64,000 bases of DNA from an uncultured Desulfobulbus sp. (GCF_963665445.1 NZ_OY762276.1:4024601-4088600), one strand, 5' to 3'; positions 27,005 to 36,319 are shown, counted from the first letter of the stretch. Notes: a model not told the origin generated them from the letters alone. Numbers and translations are program-made.

Positions 27005-28087
27005 ATGGATCGACACAGCAACATTGAGTTATTAAGAATAATTAGCATGTTGCTCATCATAATGTTCCATTATTCAATCTATGGAGGATTCACTTTTGAT
27101 ACAAGCCATCTATCACTAAATAAGATTATTATACAATTTTTATCCGCAGGAGGGCAGGTAGGCGTTAACTGCTTTGTTTTAATAACTGGATTTTTTTTAA
27201 TAAAATCTAATTTTACTTTTGAAAAACTATTCAAGCTGAGTATTTCAGTAGCTACATATTCAGTTTCAATTTACATCGTATTTCTCGCATGCGGATTAAC
27301 AGATTTTAACATTAGAAACACAGTAAAATATTTTTTCCCTATAATTTTTTATCAATATTGGTTCGTGACAAACTACGTATTAATATATATCTTTTCACCA
27401 TTCATAAATGAATACATAAAGAGCATCAATAGACAGAAGCACTTAAATATTATTCTTTTACTTACTATAATTTGGTCACTAATCCCAACAGTCACAAGTG
27501 CAAATTTTCACTTTTCACCGTTGATTTGGTTTTTTATTTTATATTTAATTTCTGCTTACATTAGAATATACCCAGATAACTTTTTAGAAAAACTCAGTTT
27601 ATCTAGCTTTATTTATATTTTTCTCTTAATCTTATTCTCTATTCTATTTCTTGATATCGCCGGGACAAAAATAAATATTCTAGGAAGGAATGCATGTTAT
27701 TTTATAAAAATAAACTCACTCCCCCTGTTGGCATGTTCACTTTCTTTATTTATTGGATTAAAAAATCACAAAATTAACAGCTACAAAATATTAAACACCA
27801 TCTCATCATCAACCCTTGGAGTATATTTAATACACGACAACAATTTAGTAAGAAATATTCTATGGACTGAAATATTTAAAAACAATCAATATCTTCAATC
27901 AAATTATCTTTTTCTACATGCCGTCTTAACGACAATCATTATATTTATAATATGCATCATCATTGATAAAATCAAAAAAATATTTATAGATGCTTATTTT
28001 TTTCGTTTATATACAGTTATATTAAAATCAAAAATAATAAACATATTATCAAAATACTTTACAGCGCACCACAGAACTCAACAATAG
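27005..28087 (+). CDS. Acyltransferase family 3 membrane protein
   Basis: This 360-residue integral membrane acyltransferase has about ten hydrophobic segments. The N-terminal signature 'NIELLRIISMLLIIMFHYS' contains the catalytic-type His, as in OafA/WecH-like enzymes that O-acetylate surface sugars from a cytosolic acyl donor. The gene is strikingly AT-rich compared with the ABC transporter genes before it, and is bounded by AT-rich non-coding DNA on its right. No clear Shine-Dalgarno precedes the ATG, only GGTTTGAGCCACC. It is probably laterally acquired; the sugar it modifies cannot be deduced. Confidence 0.85.
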   Translation: MDRHSNIELLRIISMLLIIMFHYSIYGGFTFDTSHLSLNKIIIQFLSAGGQVGVNCFVLITGFFLIKSNFTFEKLFKLSISVATYSVSIYIVFLACGLTDFNIRNTVKYFFPIIFYQYWFVTNYVLIYIFSPFINEYIKSINRQKHLNIILLLTIIWSLIPTVTSANFHFSPLIWFFILYLISAYIRIYPDNFLEKLSLSSFIYIFLLILFSILFLDIAGTKINILGRNACYFIKINSLPLLACSLSLFIGLKNHKINSYKILNTISSSTLGVYLIHDNNLVRNILWTEIFKNNQYLQSNYLFLHAVLTTIIIFIICIIIDKIKKIFIDAYFFRLYTVILKSKIINILSKYFTAHHRTQQ

Positions 28088-28564
28088 AAAGTAGCATTCC
28101 CCTTTAATACATACCGTTTTTTCAATATCAGTTGATTCAGGTAGCACAAAAACTTTTAAAAAATAGAGTACATTGCAAGCGAAGATACAGCATAGGATTT
28201 TCCCGCTAATACACAAATAAAATTTTACGTAACTTCTCGATGTATATCAGGAATGGTGTAAATCTTATTTAGGATAATAAGGGAAATGTATCTTTTTGGT
28301 ATCATTTTTTTAAAATAATTTCCAATACAATTGGTGCGACATTGTGGATAATAAGTAAGGTTATTAACATAGAAAGCCATGAAAGATTTTCAAAAATCCA
28401 TTGACAAAATTGCTTCGTATAGGTCTTGACGATTGATTATACAATCAATTGAAGATGAACTGTACTAATTATTCCAGTAATCTGCTGACATTCAGTGATG
28501 CTTGGGGCCACTGCAAGGTGGTTCGCAATAGTTATTTTCCAGAGTGTTAATTTCAAACAGATGC

Positions 28565-28580
28565 TGGTCCTGTTCCTGCA
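28565..28580 (+). promoter_or_regulatory. Possible sigma-54 promoter
   Basis: TGGTCCTGTTCCTGCA has the GG and GC dinucleotides at the exact -24/-12 spacing and matches 8 of 12 defined positions of TGGCACGnnnnTTGCA. It lies 93 bp before the pyruvyl transferase start. A GlrR-like sigma-54 activator is encoded at 57.3 kb. This is a single degenerate match and could be chance. Confidence 0.25.
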
Positions 28581-28623
28581 GGTGTCAACGTTCCGTAAAT
28601 TGGAGCAAACGTGAGAAGGGCGC

Positions 28624-28644
28624 CAAAGTCAACTTGTGACTTTG
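28624..28644. promoter_or_regulatory. 21-bp perfect palindrome upstream of the pyruvyl transferase gene
   Basis: CAAAGTCA-ACTTG-TGACTTTG is a perfect 8-bp inverted repeat with a 5-nt centre, ending 28 nt before the ATG at 28673. It may be an operator for a dimeric regulator or an mRNA hairpin close to the ribosome-binding site. Confidence 0.4.
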
Positions 28645-28672
28645 ACAACCTTATCTCAGGACAGCCAAAGAT

Positions 28673-29944
28673 ATGCGTATTCTCATTGACAACAGCGGCT
28701 ACGAGTTAAAAAATATGGGAGATTTGGCGATGCTGCAAGTCGCCATCCAACGAATACATTCCTTATTCCCAACGGCAGAACTCCACGTCCTTACAACCAA
28801 TTCTGAACGGTTACAACACCACTGCCCCTGGTGCACTCCTGTTCCGGCTGATATAACTATATACGGTCGGGCACTCTGGCACCAATCGTGGAACATGCTC
28901 GGCGGGATACATAAATTGCTGCCACCCGCGACACATTTTTTTCTCATATCAAGCGAAGACAGGCTACGCAGCAAGTTCCCCCGTTTGGCCCGTTTGTGGC
29001 TGGCCCACCGTTTCAAACGCCGGAACATCTCTACCGAGCCCATGGATCGGTTCCTTGCACTGATCGCCTCGGCGGATTGTGTTGTGGCGACCGGAGGGGG
29101 GTACCTCAACGATACCTTTGCCCAACATGCCGTCGGCGTACTGCAACTGCTTCTTCTGGCTCAACATGCGGGTTGCCCCTCTTTTCTCTTTGGTCAAGGA
29201 CTCGGCCCGATACAATCACCACGGATAAAATCACTGTGTCGACAAGTCTTTCCCAGACTCGCTTTTCTTGGCCTACGGGAAGGCCGTGCAAGCCTTCCGC
29301 TCGCCCTTGCGTTGGGTGCAGACAAGAATCGCTTGGCAGTTACCGGCGACGACGCCATTGAACTGGCATATGCTAAGGTCCCCCCACAGTTAGGCAGTTC
29401 CATTGGCATCAATTTACGGATGGCAACCTATTCACAAGTGGGAAACGAAGTTCTACACCAAGTCCATGAAGTGATGCACAAGGTCAGCAACAGATTGCAG
29501 GCCAACCTTGCGCCAATCCCCATCTCGCTCCATGACGAAGATTCGGATCTCCGCTCGATCCAACAAATAATCGGCTCGAATGAGTCTACCGTCGATCAAT
29601 ACGACACACCGGAGAAGGTCATTTTGCAAATCGGTCAATGCCGTCTAGTGGTCACCGGCAGTTACCATGCCGGTGTTTTTGCGCTTTCGCAAGGTATCCC
29701 GGTCGTCGGCTTGGCCAAATCGCCTTACTACCACGATAAATTCCACGGCCTTAGCGAACAGTTTACAATTGGTTGTCAAGTAGTGGCTCTGAACCAAAAC
29801 GATTTTTCCGAGCACTTGGAAAAGGCCATACTCGATGCTTGGCACTCTGCCCCGGAAACCAGAACAAACCTTCTGGCTCAAGCCGAACTGCAGATACAAG
29901 CCGGGCATCAAGCCTACACCACCCTGCAGGCCAGTCTCAGGTGA
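28673..29944 (+). CDS. Polysaccharide pyruvyl transferase family protein
   Basis: The 423-residue protein has the polysaccharide pyruvyl transferase fold: 'GYELKNMGDLAMLQVAI' at the N-terminus, 'CVVATGGGYLNDTFA' in the middle and 'VVTGSYHAGVFALSQGIPVVGL' in the C-terminal half. Family members (CsaB, WcaK/AmsJ) move pyruvate from PEP onto a sugar as a ketal, giving acidic EPS or S-layer anchoring groups. Pyruvylation is an inference from family; some members act on other substrates. A possible palindromic operator lies just upstream. It is followed 7 bp later by a GT2 gene. Confidence 0.85.
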   Translation: MRILIDNSGYELKNMGDLAMLQVAIQRIHSLFPTAELHVLTTNSERLQHHCPWCTPVPADITIYGRALWHQSWNMLGGIHKLLPPATHFFLISSEDRLRSKFPRLARLWLAHRFKRRNISTEPMDRFLALIASADCVVATGGGYLNDTFAQHAVGVLQLLLLAQHAGCPSFLFGQGLGPIQSPRIKSLCRQVFPRLAFLGLREGRASLPLALALGADKNRLAVTGDDAIELAYAKVPPQLGSSIGINLRMATYSQVGNEVLHQVHEVMHKVSNRLQANLAPIPISLHDEDSDLRSIQQIIGSNESTVDQYDTPEKVILQIGQCRLVVTGSYHAGVFALSQGIPVVGLAKSPYYHDKFHGLSEQFTIGCQVVALNQNDFSEHLEKAILDAWHSAPETRTNLLAQAELQIQAGHQAYTTLQASLR

Positions 29945-29951
29945 GATGATT

Positions 29952-30896
29952 ATGACTCCCCCCCAGGTTTCCGTACTCATGCCGGTCTATAATGCCGAAC
30001 GCTATGTCGATGAGGCGGTGAAGAGTATCCTCAGGCAAACCTTTACTGATTTTGAATTTATCATCATCAATGATGGCTCGACGGATCAATCTCTACGCAT
30101 TCTCAGCGCGTATGCAGACAGGGATGACCGTATTCGACTTATCAATCGAGAGAACAAAGGGTTGGTGGCAACGCTCAATGAAATGATAGCACTTGCCAAA
30201 GGTGAATACCTTGCAAGGATGGATGCTGACGATATCGCCGTCCCTGATCGTTTTGCAAAACAAGCCACCTTTCTTAACGAAAATCAAGGTGTTGTTTGCG
30301 TTGGCGGAGCTTTTGAACTCATAGACCATAAAAGTCGATTGCTAACCCGACTGTATCCGCCTGAACACGATAACGACCTACAAAGGTTAATGCTCGCAGG
30401 GCACACAGCAATTTGCCACCCCTGTGCAATGATACGAACATTTGCTCTACGTCAGGTCGGTGGGTACGATTCAGCAGTCCCTTGCGCCGAGGACCTCGAT
30501 GTATGGTTACGCCTCGGGGAAATGGGACTCTTAGCAAATCTGCGGGATTGTGTGTTGCAATACCGTCTACATTCCTTCTCGATTAGCGAAGAAAAAGGAC
30601 TCAAACAACAACACGATATGCATCTTGCCTGCCAAAGGGCATGGCTGCGGCGTGGTATTTCCGGCCATTTTGAAGCCACTGATCACTGGCGCCCAAGTAA
30701 CTCCCCCCTTTCTCAGCACACCTTTATGCTCAAGTATGGATGGTGGGCCTTCAACAGTCGCCAGAGGAAAACAGCGGTCATCTACGGGCTGAAAACCATA
30801 AAAATTTTTCCATGGGTAAGCAGTGGTTGGAAATTGCTCCTTGTATCACTTTTCAAGCCCTTTCCCCCTCGTATTTCCATCAAGGGGAGGCAATAA
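29952..30896 (+). CDS. Family 2 glycosyltransferase
   Basis: This is a 314-residue GT-A glycosyltransferase. It starts 'MTPPQVSVLMPVYNAERYV', has 'IIINDGSTDQSL' and the metal/nucleotide-binding DxD in 'LARMDADDIAVPDR', and the acceptor-side 'CAEDLDVWLRLGE' (ED motif) near residue 180. I use the ATG at 29952 because GGTGAG lies 6 nt upstream; an ATG two codons earlier is too close to it. A much longer frame starts inside the preceding gene and is not credible. The next gene begins at the base after its stop. Confidence 0.88.
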   Translation: MTPPQVSVLMPVYNAERYVDEAVKSILRQTFTDFEFIIINDGSTDQSLRILSAYADRDDRIRLINRENKGLVATLNEMIALAKGEYLARMDADDIAVPDRFAKQATFLNENQGVVCVGGAFELIDHKSRLLTRLYPPEHDNDLQRLMLAGHTAICHPCAMIRTFALRQVGGYDSAVPCAEDLDVWLRLGEMGLLANLRDCVLQYRLHSFSISEEKGLKQQHDMHLACQRAWLRRGISGHFEATDHWRPSNSPLSQHTFMLKYGWWAFNSRQRKTAVIYGLKTIKIFPWVSSGWKLLLVSLFKPFPPRISIKGRQ

Positions 30897-31856
30897 ATGT
30901 TACCTGAAGTCAGCATCATCATCCCCATGCGTAATGCAGAACCGTATATTCTGCAAACGCTTACATCTATTCTGCAAGAACGAAAATGCCCTCTCGAGAT
31001 CCTCGTCGTAGACGATCAATCCACCGATCGCTCTGCCGCGGTCGTTTCTTCCGTCCCTGATCCAAGAGTGCGAATCATCGATGGTCCCGGTCGTGGTATA
31101 GCGGCCAGTTTCAATGCGGGGTTATCCCATGTTCGCGGCAAAATTACCATGCGCTGTGATGCCGACGACCTCTATTCTCACGAGAAAATACGCTCCCAGG
31201 TGCGCTGGTTGCATGCGCACCCAGATTATGGCGCTGTATGCGGCAGATTCGCCACTCTCGACGAAAAGGGAAAACTCGTCCGCGAATTTGGTGAAGACGA
31301 GACCTCTTGCGATATTACAGAGGAACTGTGCGCGGGGCTCACCAGGACGAGCTTTTGTACGTTTGCCGTCCGCACAGAAATACTACAGAAACTTGGTGGA
31401 TTTCGGGATTTTTTTGTCACTGCCGAAGACATTGATTGCCAATTGCGATTAGGGGAACAGACCCGCGTATGGTTTGACGCTGCTGTTTGTTATTATTATC
31501 GGCTCCACGGCACTTCGACAATCCACCAGCAGGATGACGACCACCGCCAGTATTTCGACGAAATGGCTCGTACATTCCAACAACAACGTCAGTTCGAGGG
31601 GAACGATGCCCTCCAGAGGGGCACCCCGCCACCTCTCCCCTGCCCCATTCGCAACACCCCTCCTCAAACAGCATCTGCGCATATTCAGGGGCTGCTTTTA
31701 GGAAAAGCATGGCAGGAACATACCGATGGGCAAAAATTCCAGGCTATCAAGACCGGTATGGCAGCTATGCGTTATCAGCCCAATAACTGGTCTGCCTGGA
31801 AAAGCGTCTTCGCTCTTCTTGTGAAATCTTCGAGCCGGTTGGCAGAAAAACAATGA
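30897..31856 (+). CDS. Family 2 glycosyltransferase
   Basis: This 319-residue GT-A protein starts 'MLPEVSIIIPMRNAEPYI', with 'ILVVDDQSTDRSA' and the DxD motif in 'MRCDADDLYSHEKI', and the ED motif in 'VTAEDIDCQLRLGE'. The C-terminal 90 residues are polar and include a Pro-rich stretch. GGGGAGG lies about 6 nt before the ATG, which follows the previous stop directly; its own stop overlaps the next ATG (ATGA). It resembles its upstream neighbour and may be an old duplication of it. Confidence 0.88.
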   Translation: MLPEVSIIIPMRNAEPYILQTLTSILQERKCPLEILVVDDQSTDRSAAVVSSVPDPRVRIIDGPGRGIAASFNAGLSHVRGKITMRCDADDLYSHEKIRSQVRWLHAHPDYGAVCGRFATLDEKGKLVREFGEDETSCDITEELCAGLTRTSFCTFAVRTEILQKLGGFRDFFVTAEDIDCQLRLGEQTRVWFDAAVCYYYRLHGTSTIHQQDDDHRQYFDEMARTFQQQRQFEGNDALQRGTPPPLPCPIRNTPPQTASAHIQGLLLGKAWQEHTDGQKFQAIKTGMAAMRYQPNNWSAWKSVFALLVKSSSRLAEKQ

Positions 31857-33193
31857 GTTTCCTAATTCCCATTGCCCTTGTCGGGTGGATTCCACTCACC
31901 ATTCTTCTCTTTTTTAAGCTCAAACCCCACCACGCAGCCATTGTCTCCGTTCTAGGGGGCACACTTTTCCTCCCCATGGCCGGCTTCGATCTCCCGGGCA
32001 CATTGCCCCCCTTAACCAAAAACTCTGCCATTGGCATTGGCTTGCTTCTTGGTGGCCGGCTTTCAGGCCAACGGAGTATTGCTGATTTCCACTGGAGCCG
32101 CTACGATCTGCCCATGCTTATCTGGTGCCTCTGCCCTTTGGCAAGTTCACTTTCCAATAACCTCGGACTCTATGACGGCCTCGCAGGTATCTGGACCAAT
32201 CTTTCCCTGTGGGGAATCCCCTATCTTGCCGGCAGGGTCTACATCAACAATTCTGAAAAACTGCGCGACCTCTGCGTGGCCCTTGCCATCGGTGGTCTGA
32301 TCTATCTGCCACTCTGCCTGTTCGAAATCAGGATGAGCCCTCAGTTGAGTAGAATCGTTTATGGCTTATTCCATTATGACTTTCTGCAACATAAACGTTA
32401 TGGTGGTTTTCGCCCCATCGTTTTCATGCAGCACGGCCTTATGGTGGCCCTCTGGATGGCGATCACCACCACTGCAACTTTTTGGCTCTGGCGCACAAAG
32501 GTGATCTCGCATCTTAAAGGAATTCCTGTCTCGCTCTGCACCATCGCCCTGATCACAACAACGATTCTCTGCAAATCAGCTAATGGCTGGATCACGCTTA
32601 CAGTCGGTATCGGTAGTTATTTTCTCTTCCGCCTCTCTGGATCCATCAAGCCATTTCGTTGGCTTATATTGCTTATCCCCTGCTACATGCTCTTACGGAT
32701 TACAGGAGGGATAGAAGCCACAGCGGTTGAGACCCAAATGAGTCGCGTATTTGATGCGGACAGGGTTAGCTCGCTCGCCATACGCTTGCAGCAAGAGGAC
32801 TTGTTCATTGACAAGATGTTGCTCAAGCCCCAATTCGGGTGGGGTAATATGGGGCGAGCCTGGCCCCGTGTTGGCGAGGACGATGAGGGCAAGTTTGCCA
32901 TTTGGATGATCGATGCCCTCTGGCTTATAGTTGTCAGCACGAGGGGTTTGGTTGGACTCATCTCCATAACAGCGATGATGCTTATCGGCCCGTGGCGGTC
33001 ATTATCTCGGCTGAGGCAAGGGGTCCAATCCACCGATGCTCTCTCCCAACCAATATCGCTCCCACTCACCCTCGCTGTTCTTTTGTTCATGATCGATTGC
33101 CTGGTCAACGGTATGATCAACCCTGTCTATATTCTTGTCTCCGGGGCATTGCTTGGATGGTCCCTGGAACCAAAGCAAATGCCAATACAATGA
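31853..33193 (+). CDS. O-antigen ligase/polymerase-like membrane protein
   Basis: The 446-residue polytopic protein has about ten membrane segments and a larger extracytoplasmic loop containing 'FGWGNMGRAWPRVGEDDEG', as in Wzy/WaaL-type proteins, where such a loop carries catalytic residues. The family polymerises repeat units or ligates glycan to a lipid or protein acceptor on the periplasmic face. Alongside an ABC exporter a polymerase is not normally needed, so ligation or terminal transfer is at least as likely as polymerisation. It overlaps both neighbouring genes by four bases, implying translational coupling. Confidence 0.75.
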   Translation: MSFLIPIALVGWIPLTILLFFKLKPHHAAIVSVLGGTLFLPMAGFDLPGTLPPLTKNSAIGIGLLLGGRLSGQRSIADFHWSRYDLPMLIWCLCPLASSLSNNLGLYDGLAGIWTNLSLWGIPYLAGRVYINNSEKLRDLCVALAIGGLIYLPLCLFEIRMSPQLSRIVYGLFHYDFLQHKRYGGFRPIVFMQHGLMVALWMAITTTATFWLWRTKVISHLKGIPVSLCTIALITTTILCKSANGWITLTVGIGSYFLFRLSGSIKPFRWLILLIPCYMLLRITGGIEATAVETQMSRVFDADRVSSLAIRLQQEDLFIDKMLLKPQFGWGNMGRAWPRVGEDDEGKFAIWMIDALWLIVVSTRGLVGLISITAMMLIGPWRSLSRLRQGVQSTDALSQPISLPLTLAVLLFMIDCLVNGMINPVYILVSGALLGWSLEPKQMPIQ

Positions 33194-34152
33194 ACACTGC
33201 CATAATTATCGTCAACTATCGGACGCCCGAATTAGTCTGTGATTGCCTCCTCAGTTTGCAGGAAAAAATCAATGCGATACAAGGAAGTGTCATCATCGTT
33301 GACAATAATTCAGCCGATGGATCCATCGAATATATACATAATTTTATTGAAAAACATGCATGGCAAAATTGGATAACCATTTTACCTCAACAGAAGAACC
33401 TAGGTTTTGCAGGCGCCAACAACCTTGCATTGCATCATGTCTTTGCCCAGAATTTATCTGTTGATTATTTTTGGCTGCTCAATCCAGATACAATCATTCG
33501 TGAGGGTGCGGGTGAACACCTTATTCAGTTTTTGCTAGACAATCCCCAGGTGGGGATTGTCGGTAGCCGTCTCGAAGATCCAGATGGTACTCCGCAAATT
33601 TCAGCCTTCCGTCATCATTCCATTGTCAGTGAGTTTTTATCCGGAATGCGGCTTGGCTTTCTCGACAAGCTGCTCAGTCAACGGATTGTTGCCCAACCCC
33701 CTGCAGCCGAAGTTCCACATCCCACTGATTGGATCGCTGGCGCCTCAATGATGGTACGCAGAGAAGTCTTCGCTGAAATAGGTTATTTAGACGACAGCTA
33801 TTTTCTGTATTTCGAAGAAGAAGATTTCTGTAAAAAAGCAGAAGATGCAGGCTGGCCCTGTTGGTATGTTCCGGAAAGTCGTGTGGTACACCTTGTCGGT
33901 ATGGCAAGTGGTTTTTCCGACCACCGTAGAAAGCCTCCGCGTAGGCCTGGCTACTGGTTTGAATCAAGACGCAGATTTTTTTTGAAAAATTACGGCAAAT
34001 ATACGCTCGCGCTTGCTGATTTGGCCTGGATGATTGGGTATTCTGTATGGAGAATACGGCGGTTTTTGCAAGGCAAACCTGATACAGATCCACCGTTTTT
34101 TCTGAGAGATTTTTTCTCGCATAGCGTTTTTTGCAAGGGGTTTCACTTATGA
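33190..34152 (+). CDS. Family 2 glycosyltransferase (rhamnosyltransferase-like)
   Basis: This 320-residue GT-A enzyme begins 'MNTAIIIVNYRTPELVCDC', with 'VIIVDNNSADGS', 'LGFAGANNLAL' and 'FWLLNPDTII', the layout of WbbL-type rhamnosyltransferases, plus 'YFLYFEEEDFCKKAEDAG' as catalytic-base region. The dTDP-rhamnose operon in the window makes rhamnose a plausible donor, but this is inference. The ATG at 33190 overlaps the preceding stop (ATGA); a longer open frame upstream lies within the ligase-like gene and is rejected. Confidence 0.88.
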   Translation: MNTAIIIVNYRTPELVCDCLLSLQEKINAIQGSVIIVDNNSADGSIEYIHNFIEKHAWQNWITILPQQKNLGFAGANNLALHHVFAQNLSVDYFWLLNPDTIIREGAGEHLIQFLLDNPQVGIVGSRLEDPDGTPQISAFRHHSIVSEFLSGMRLGFLDKLLSQRIVAQPPAAEVPHPTDWIAGASMMVRREVFAEIGYLDDSYFLYFEEEDFCKKAEDAGWPCWYVPESRVVHLVGMASGFSDHRRKPPRRPGYWFESRRRFFLKNYGKYTLALADLAWMIGYSVWRIRRFLQGKPDTDPPFFLRDFFSHSVFCKGFHL

Positions 34153-34682
34153 ATAAAACTTTAGGTGTTACCCTTCATTTCTGTCGGCTAATACATGAAG
34201 ATTGGATCGCTCATGGTAAAGACTGGCGTAAACCGGGTTTCAGAGCCGTTGCTGTCTATCGTTTCGGAGTGTGGCGCATGACAATCCCTTGGTTGGTTCT
34301 GCGAGCGCCTTTCAGCATATTGTATCGGATGCTGTTTCGTTTTATGCGTAATTTTTATGGCATAGAGCTCCCCTATTCCGTTCAACTCGGGCGACGGGTT
34401 GTTATTGAACATCAGCATGGTATTATTGTTCATGGAGCGGCTGTTATTGGTGATGATTGTATACTCAGGCAAGGCGTAACTATAGGAAACCGGACACTGG
34501 ACAAACCGCATGAGGCACCGATTATCGAACAGGGGGTCAATGTCGGTGCCGGTGCAAAAATTTTGGGTAACATTACCATAGGACAAGGAGCGTCCATTGG
34601 CGCCAACGCAGTGGTTTTACGTGACGTCCCCCCAAAGGCTACTGCCGTTGGTAATCCTGCGGTCATACATACCCGGCGATAG
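34149..34682 (+). CDS. Serine acetyltransferase-like O-acetyltransferase
   Basis: This 177-residue left-handed beta-helix acetyltransferase has hexapeptide repeats such as 'VVIEHQHGIIVHGAAVIGDD' and 'VGAGAKILGNITIGQGASIG', ending 'ATAVGNPAVIHTRR'. Proteins like this (SAT/WcaB group) O-acetylate sugars in glycan clusters. I use the ATG at 34149, which overlaps the previous stop (ATGA) and has AAGGGG about 8 nt upstream; an in-frame ATG six codons earlier is unlikely. Confidence 0.85.
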   Translation: MNKTLGVTLHFCRLIHEDWIAHGKDWRKPGFRAVAVYRFGVWRMTIPWLVLRAPFSILYRMLFRFMRNFYGIELPYSVQLGRRVVIEHQHGIIVHGAAVIGDDCILRQGVTIGNRTLDKPHEAPIIEQGVNVGAGAKILGNITIGQGASIGANAVVLRDVPPKATAVGNPAVIHTRR

Positions 34683-34685
34683 AGC

Positions 34686-35672
34686 ATGGGCGAAGCAATC
34701 GGTATCGTCATCATCGGACGCAACGAAGGGGAGCGCCTGAAGCGTTGCCTGCAAAGTGCCATTCAACAAACCTGCTCCATCGTCTACGTCGACTCCGGAT
34801 CCACCGACGCCAGTGTTGCCTATGCGGAATCACTTGGGATTGACGTACTCCATCTCGACACAACTGAACCGTTCAGTGCAGGTAGAGCAAGAAACGACGG
34901 TTTTTACCATCTCGTCCAAAAGCCTCAGACCTTATCGTATATCCAATTTATCGATGGCGACTGTGAACTTGTTGACGGGTGGACTAATTTGGCTCGGCAA
35001 CAGTTGAAGAAGAACAGTCACTGGGCAGTGGTGGCTGGGAGAAGAAGAGAACGGTACCCTGAAAGATCTATTTATAATCGACTTTGTGATATAGAATGGA
35101 ATACACCGATAGGAAAGGCACGGGCATGTGGGGGCGACTTTATGATCCGGGTGGAGGCTTTCCTTCAAATCGATGGGTTTAACCCGCAGGTCGTTGCCGG
35201 TGAAGAACCCGAACTTTGCTATCGCCTTCGCCAGAGAGGCTGGGAGATCTGGCGGTTAAACCACGACATGACCAGACACGACGCCGCAATCATTCATTTT
35301 TCGCAGTGGTGGAAACGTTCTGTCCGGAGCGGCCACGCCTATGCCCAGGGTGTTATGCTGCATGGTAGAGAACAAAGTCATTATTGCGTGTTGGATTCAG
35401 TGCGGATTTGGTTTTGGGCATTTTTTCTGCCCCTGGCGATCATCCTGTCCGCATCTATTATTCATCCCAGTTGCTCTTTGCTCATCATGTTCTACCTTAT
35501 TCCCTTTTTGAGAATAACAGTACGGATGAAATCAAGAACCAAGACTCTAAAAGATGCTGCAGAGTACGCATTTTTCAATATTTTTGGCAAATTACCTCAA
35601 CTTATCGGCCAGATTTCTTTTATAAAACGAATTCTTTTAAAAAAGAAAATAACTATCATTGAATACAGCTGA
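34686..35672 (+). CDS. Family 2 glycosyltransferase with C-terminal membrane segments
   Basis: The 328-residue protein has a GT-A domain ('IGIVIIGRNEGERLKRC', 'VYVDSGSTDASVAYAESLG', 'IQFIDGDCELVDGW', and 'VVAGEEPELCYRLRQRGWE') followed by two hydrophobic helices (about 235-275) and a basic tail. This layout resembles ExoA/succinoglycan-type membrane-bound transferases. It starts 3 bp after the acetyltransferase stop. Toward its end the sequence becomes AT-rich, as does the following gene. Confidence 0.85.
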   Translation: MGEAIGIVIIGRNEGERLKRCLQSAIQQTCSIVYVDSGSTDASVAYAESLGIDVLHLDTTEPFSAGRARNDGFYHLVQKPQTLSYIQFIDGDCELVDGWTNLARQQLKKNSHWAVVAGRRRERYPERSIYNRLCDIEWNTPIGKARACGGDFMIRVEAFLQIDGFNPQVVAGEEPELCYRLRQRGWEIWRLNHDMTRHDAAIIHFSQWWKRSVRSGHAYAQGVMLHGREQSHYCVLDSVRIWFWAFFLPLAIILSASIIHPSCSLLIMFYLIPFLRITVRMKSRTKTLKDAAEYAFFNIFGKLPQLIGQISFIKRILLKKKITIIEYS

Positions 35673-35710
35673 AATTTCTTATTAAAATCAAGGTAATAAA
35701 ATAGAAAAAA

Positions 35711-36319
35711 GTGTTTTATATAAAAAATTTCATAAGATTTCTTGCTTTTAAAACTGGTAAATTTATTTTTTTGTACAAAAAAATATGCCATCCAGATGGA
35801 AATGAATGGGCAGCATTATTAAAAGAGAGAAACTATTTTTATAGCATTGGTAATAATTGCTCAATTCTTATAGATACGAATATTACCGACCCAAAATACG
35901 TTAAAATTGGAAATAATTGCCAATTCTCCGTATGTACAATCCTAGGCCATGATGGTTCTATTGCGATGATCAACAGAGCATATAAAATAAAGCTTGATTC
36001 TGTTGGAAAAGTTGTGATCAAAGATAACGTTTTTATCGGCCATGGCGCCATAATCCTCCCGGGAGTGACCATTGGTCCAAATGCTATTGTCGCCGCCGGA
36101 AGCGTAGTGTCAAAAAATGTTGCGGAAAACAGTATAGTTGCCGGTGTCCCAGCTCGTACAATAGGAACTCTTCATGATTTTGTTGAAAAATTGAAAATCA
36201 GAACAAAACAATATCCTTGGAATGATCTTATACAACAAAGGTCAGGTGCCTTTGATGAGTCAATGGAGCCGGAACTAGTCCAACAAAGAGTGAAATATTT
36301 TTTTGATAATGAAAAATAA
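35711..36319 (+). CDS. Hexapeptide-repeat acetyltransferase
   Basis: This is a 202-residue left-handed beta-helix acetyltransferase with 'VKIGNNCQFSVCTILGHDGS', 'IKDNVFIGHGAIILPGVTIG' and 'SVVSKNVAENSIVAGVPART', typical of WbbJ/Maa-type sugar O-acetyltransferases. The catalytic His is likely in 'FIGHGAI'. The start is uncertain: the GTG at 35711 fits length, but AAGG lies about 17 nt upstream. The gene is distinctly AT-rich. It overlaps the next gene by 11 bp. Confidence 0.8.
   Translation: MFYIKNFIRFLAFKTGKFIFLYKKICHPDGNEWAALLKERNYFYSIGNNCSILIDTNITDPKYVKIGNNCQFSVCTILGHDGSIAMINRAYKIKLDSVGKVVIKDNVFIGHGAIILPGVTIGPNAIVAAGSVVSKNVAENSIVAGVPARTIGTLHDFVEKLKIRTKQYPWNDLIQQRSGAFDESMEPELVQQRVKYFFDNEK

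Larger units (their letters stand above)
28088..28672. other. 585-bp AT-rich gap between acyltransferase and pyruvyl transferase genes
   Basis: I find no convincing coding frame here. The first 350 bp share the AT-rich composition of the preceding gene; the last 150 bp are more GC-balanced and carry the two possible regulatory sites listed separately. A near-palindrome, GATTGATTATACAATCAATT, lies at 28431-28450. The gap probably marks the edge of an acquired block. Confidence 0.5.
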
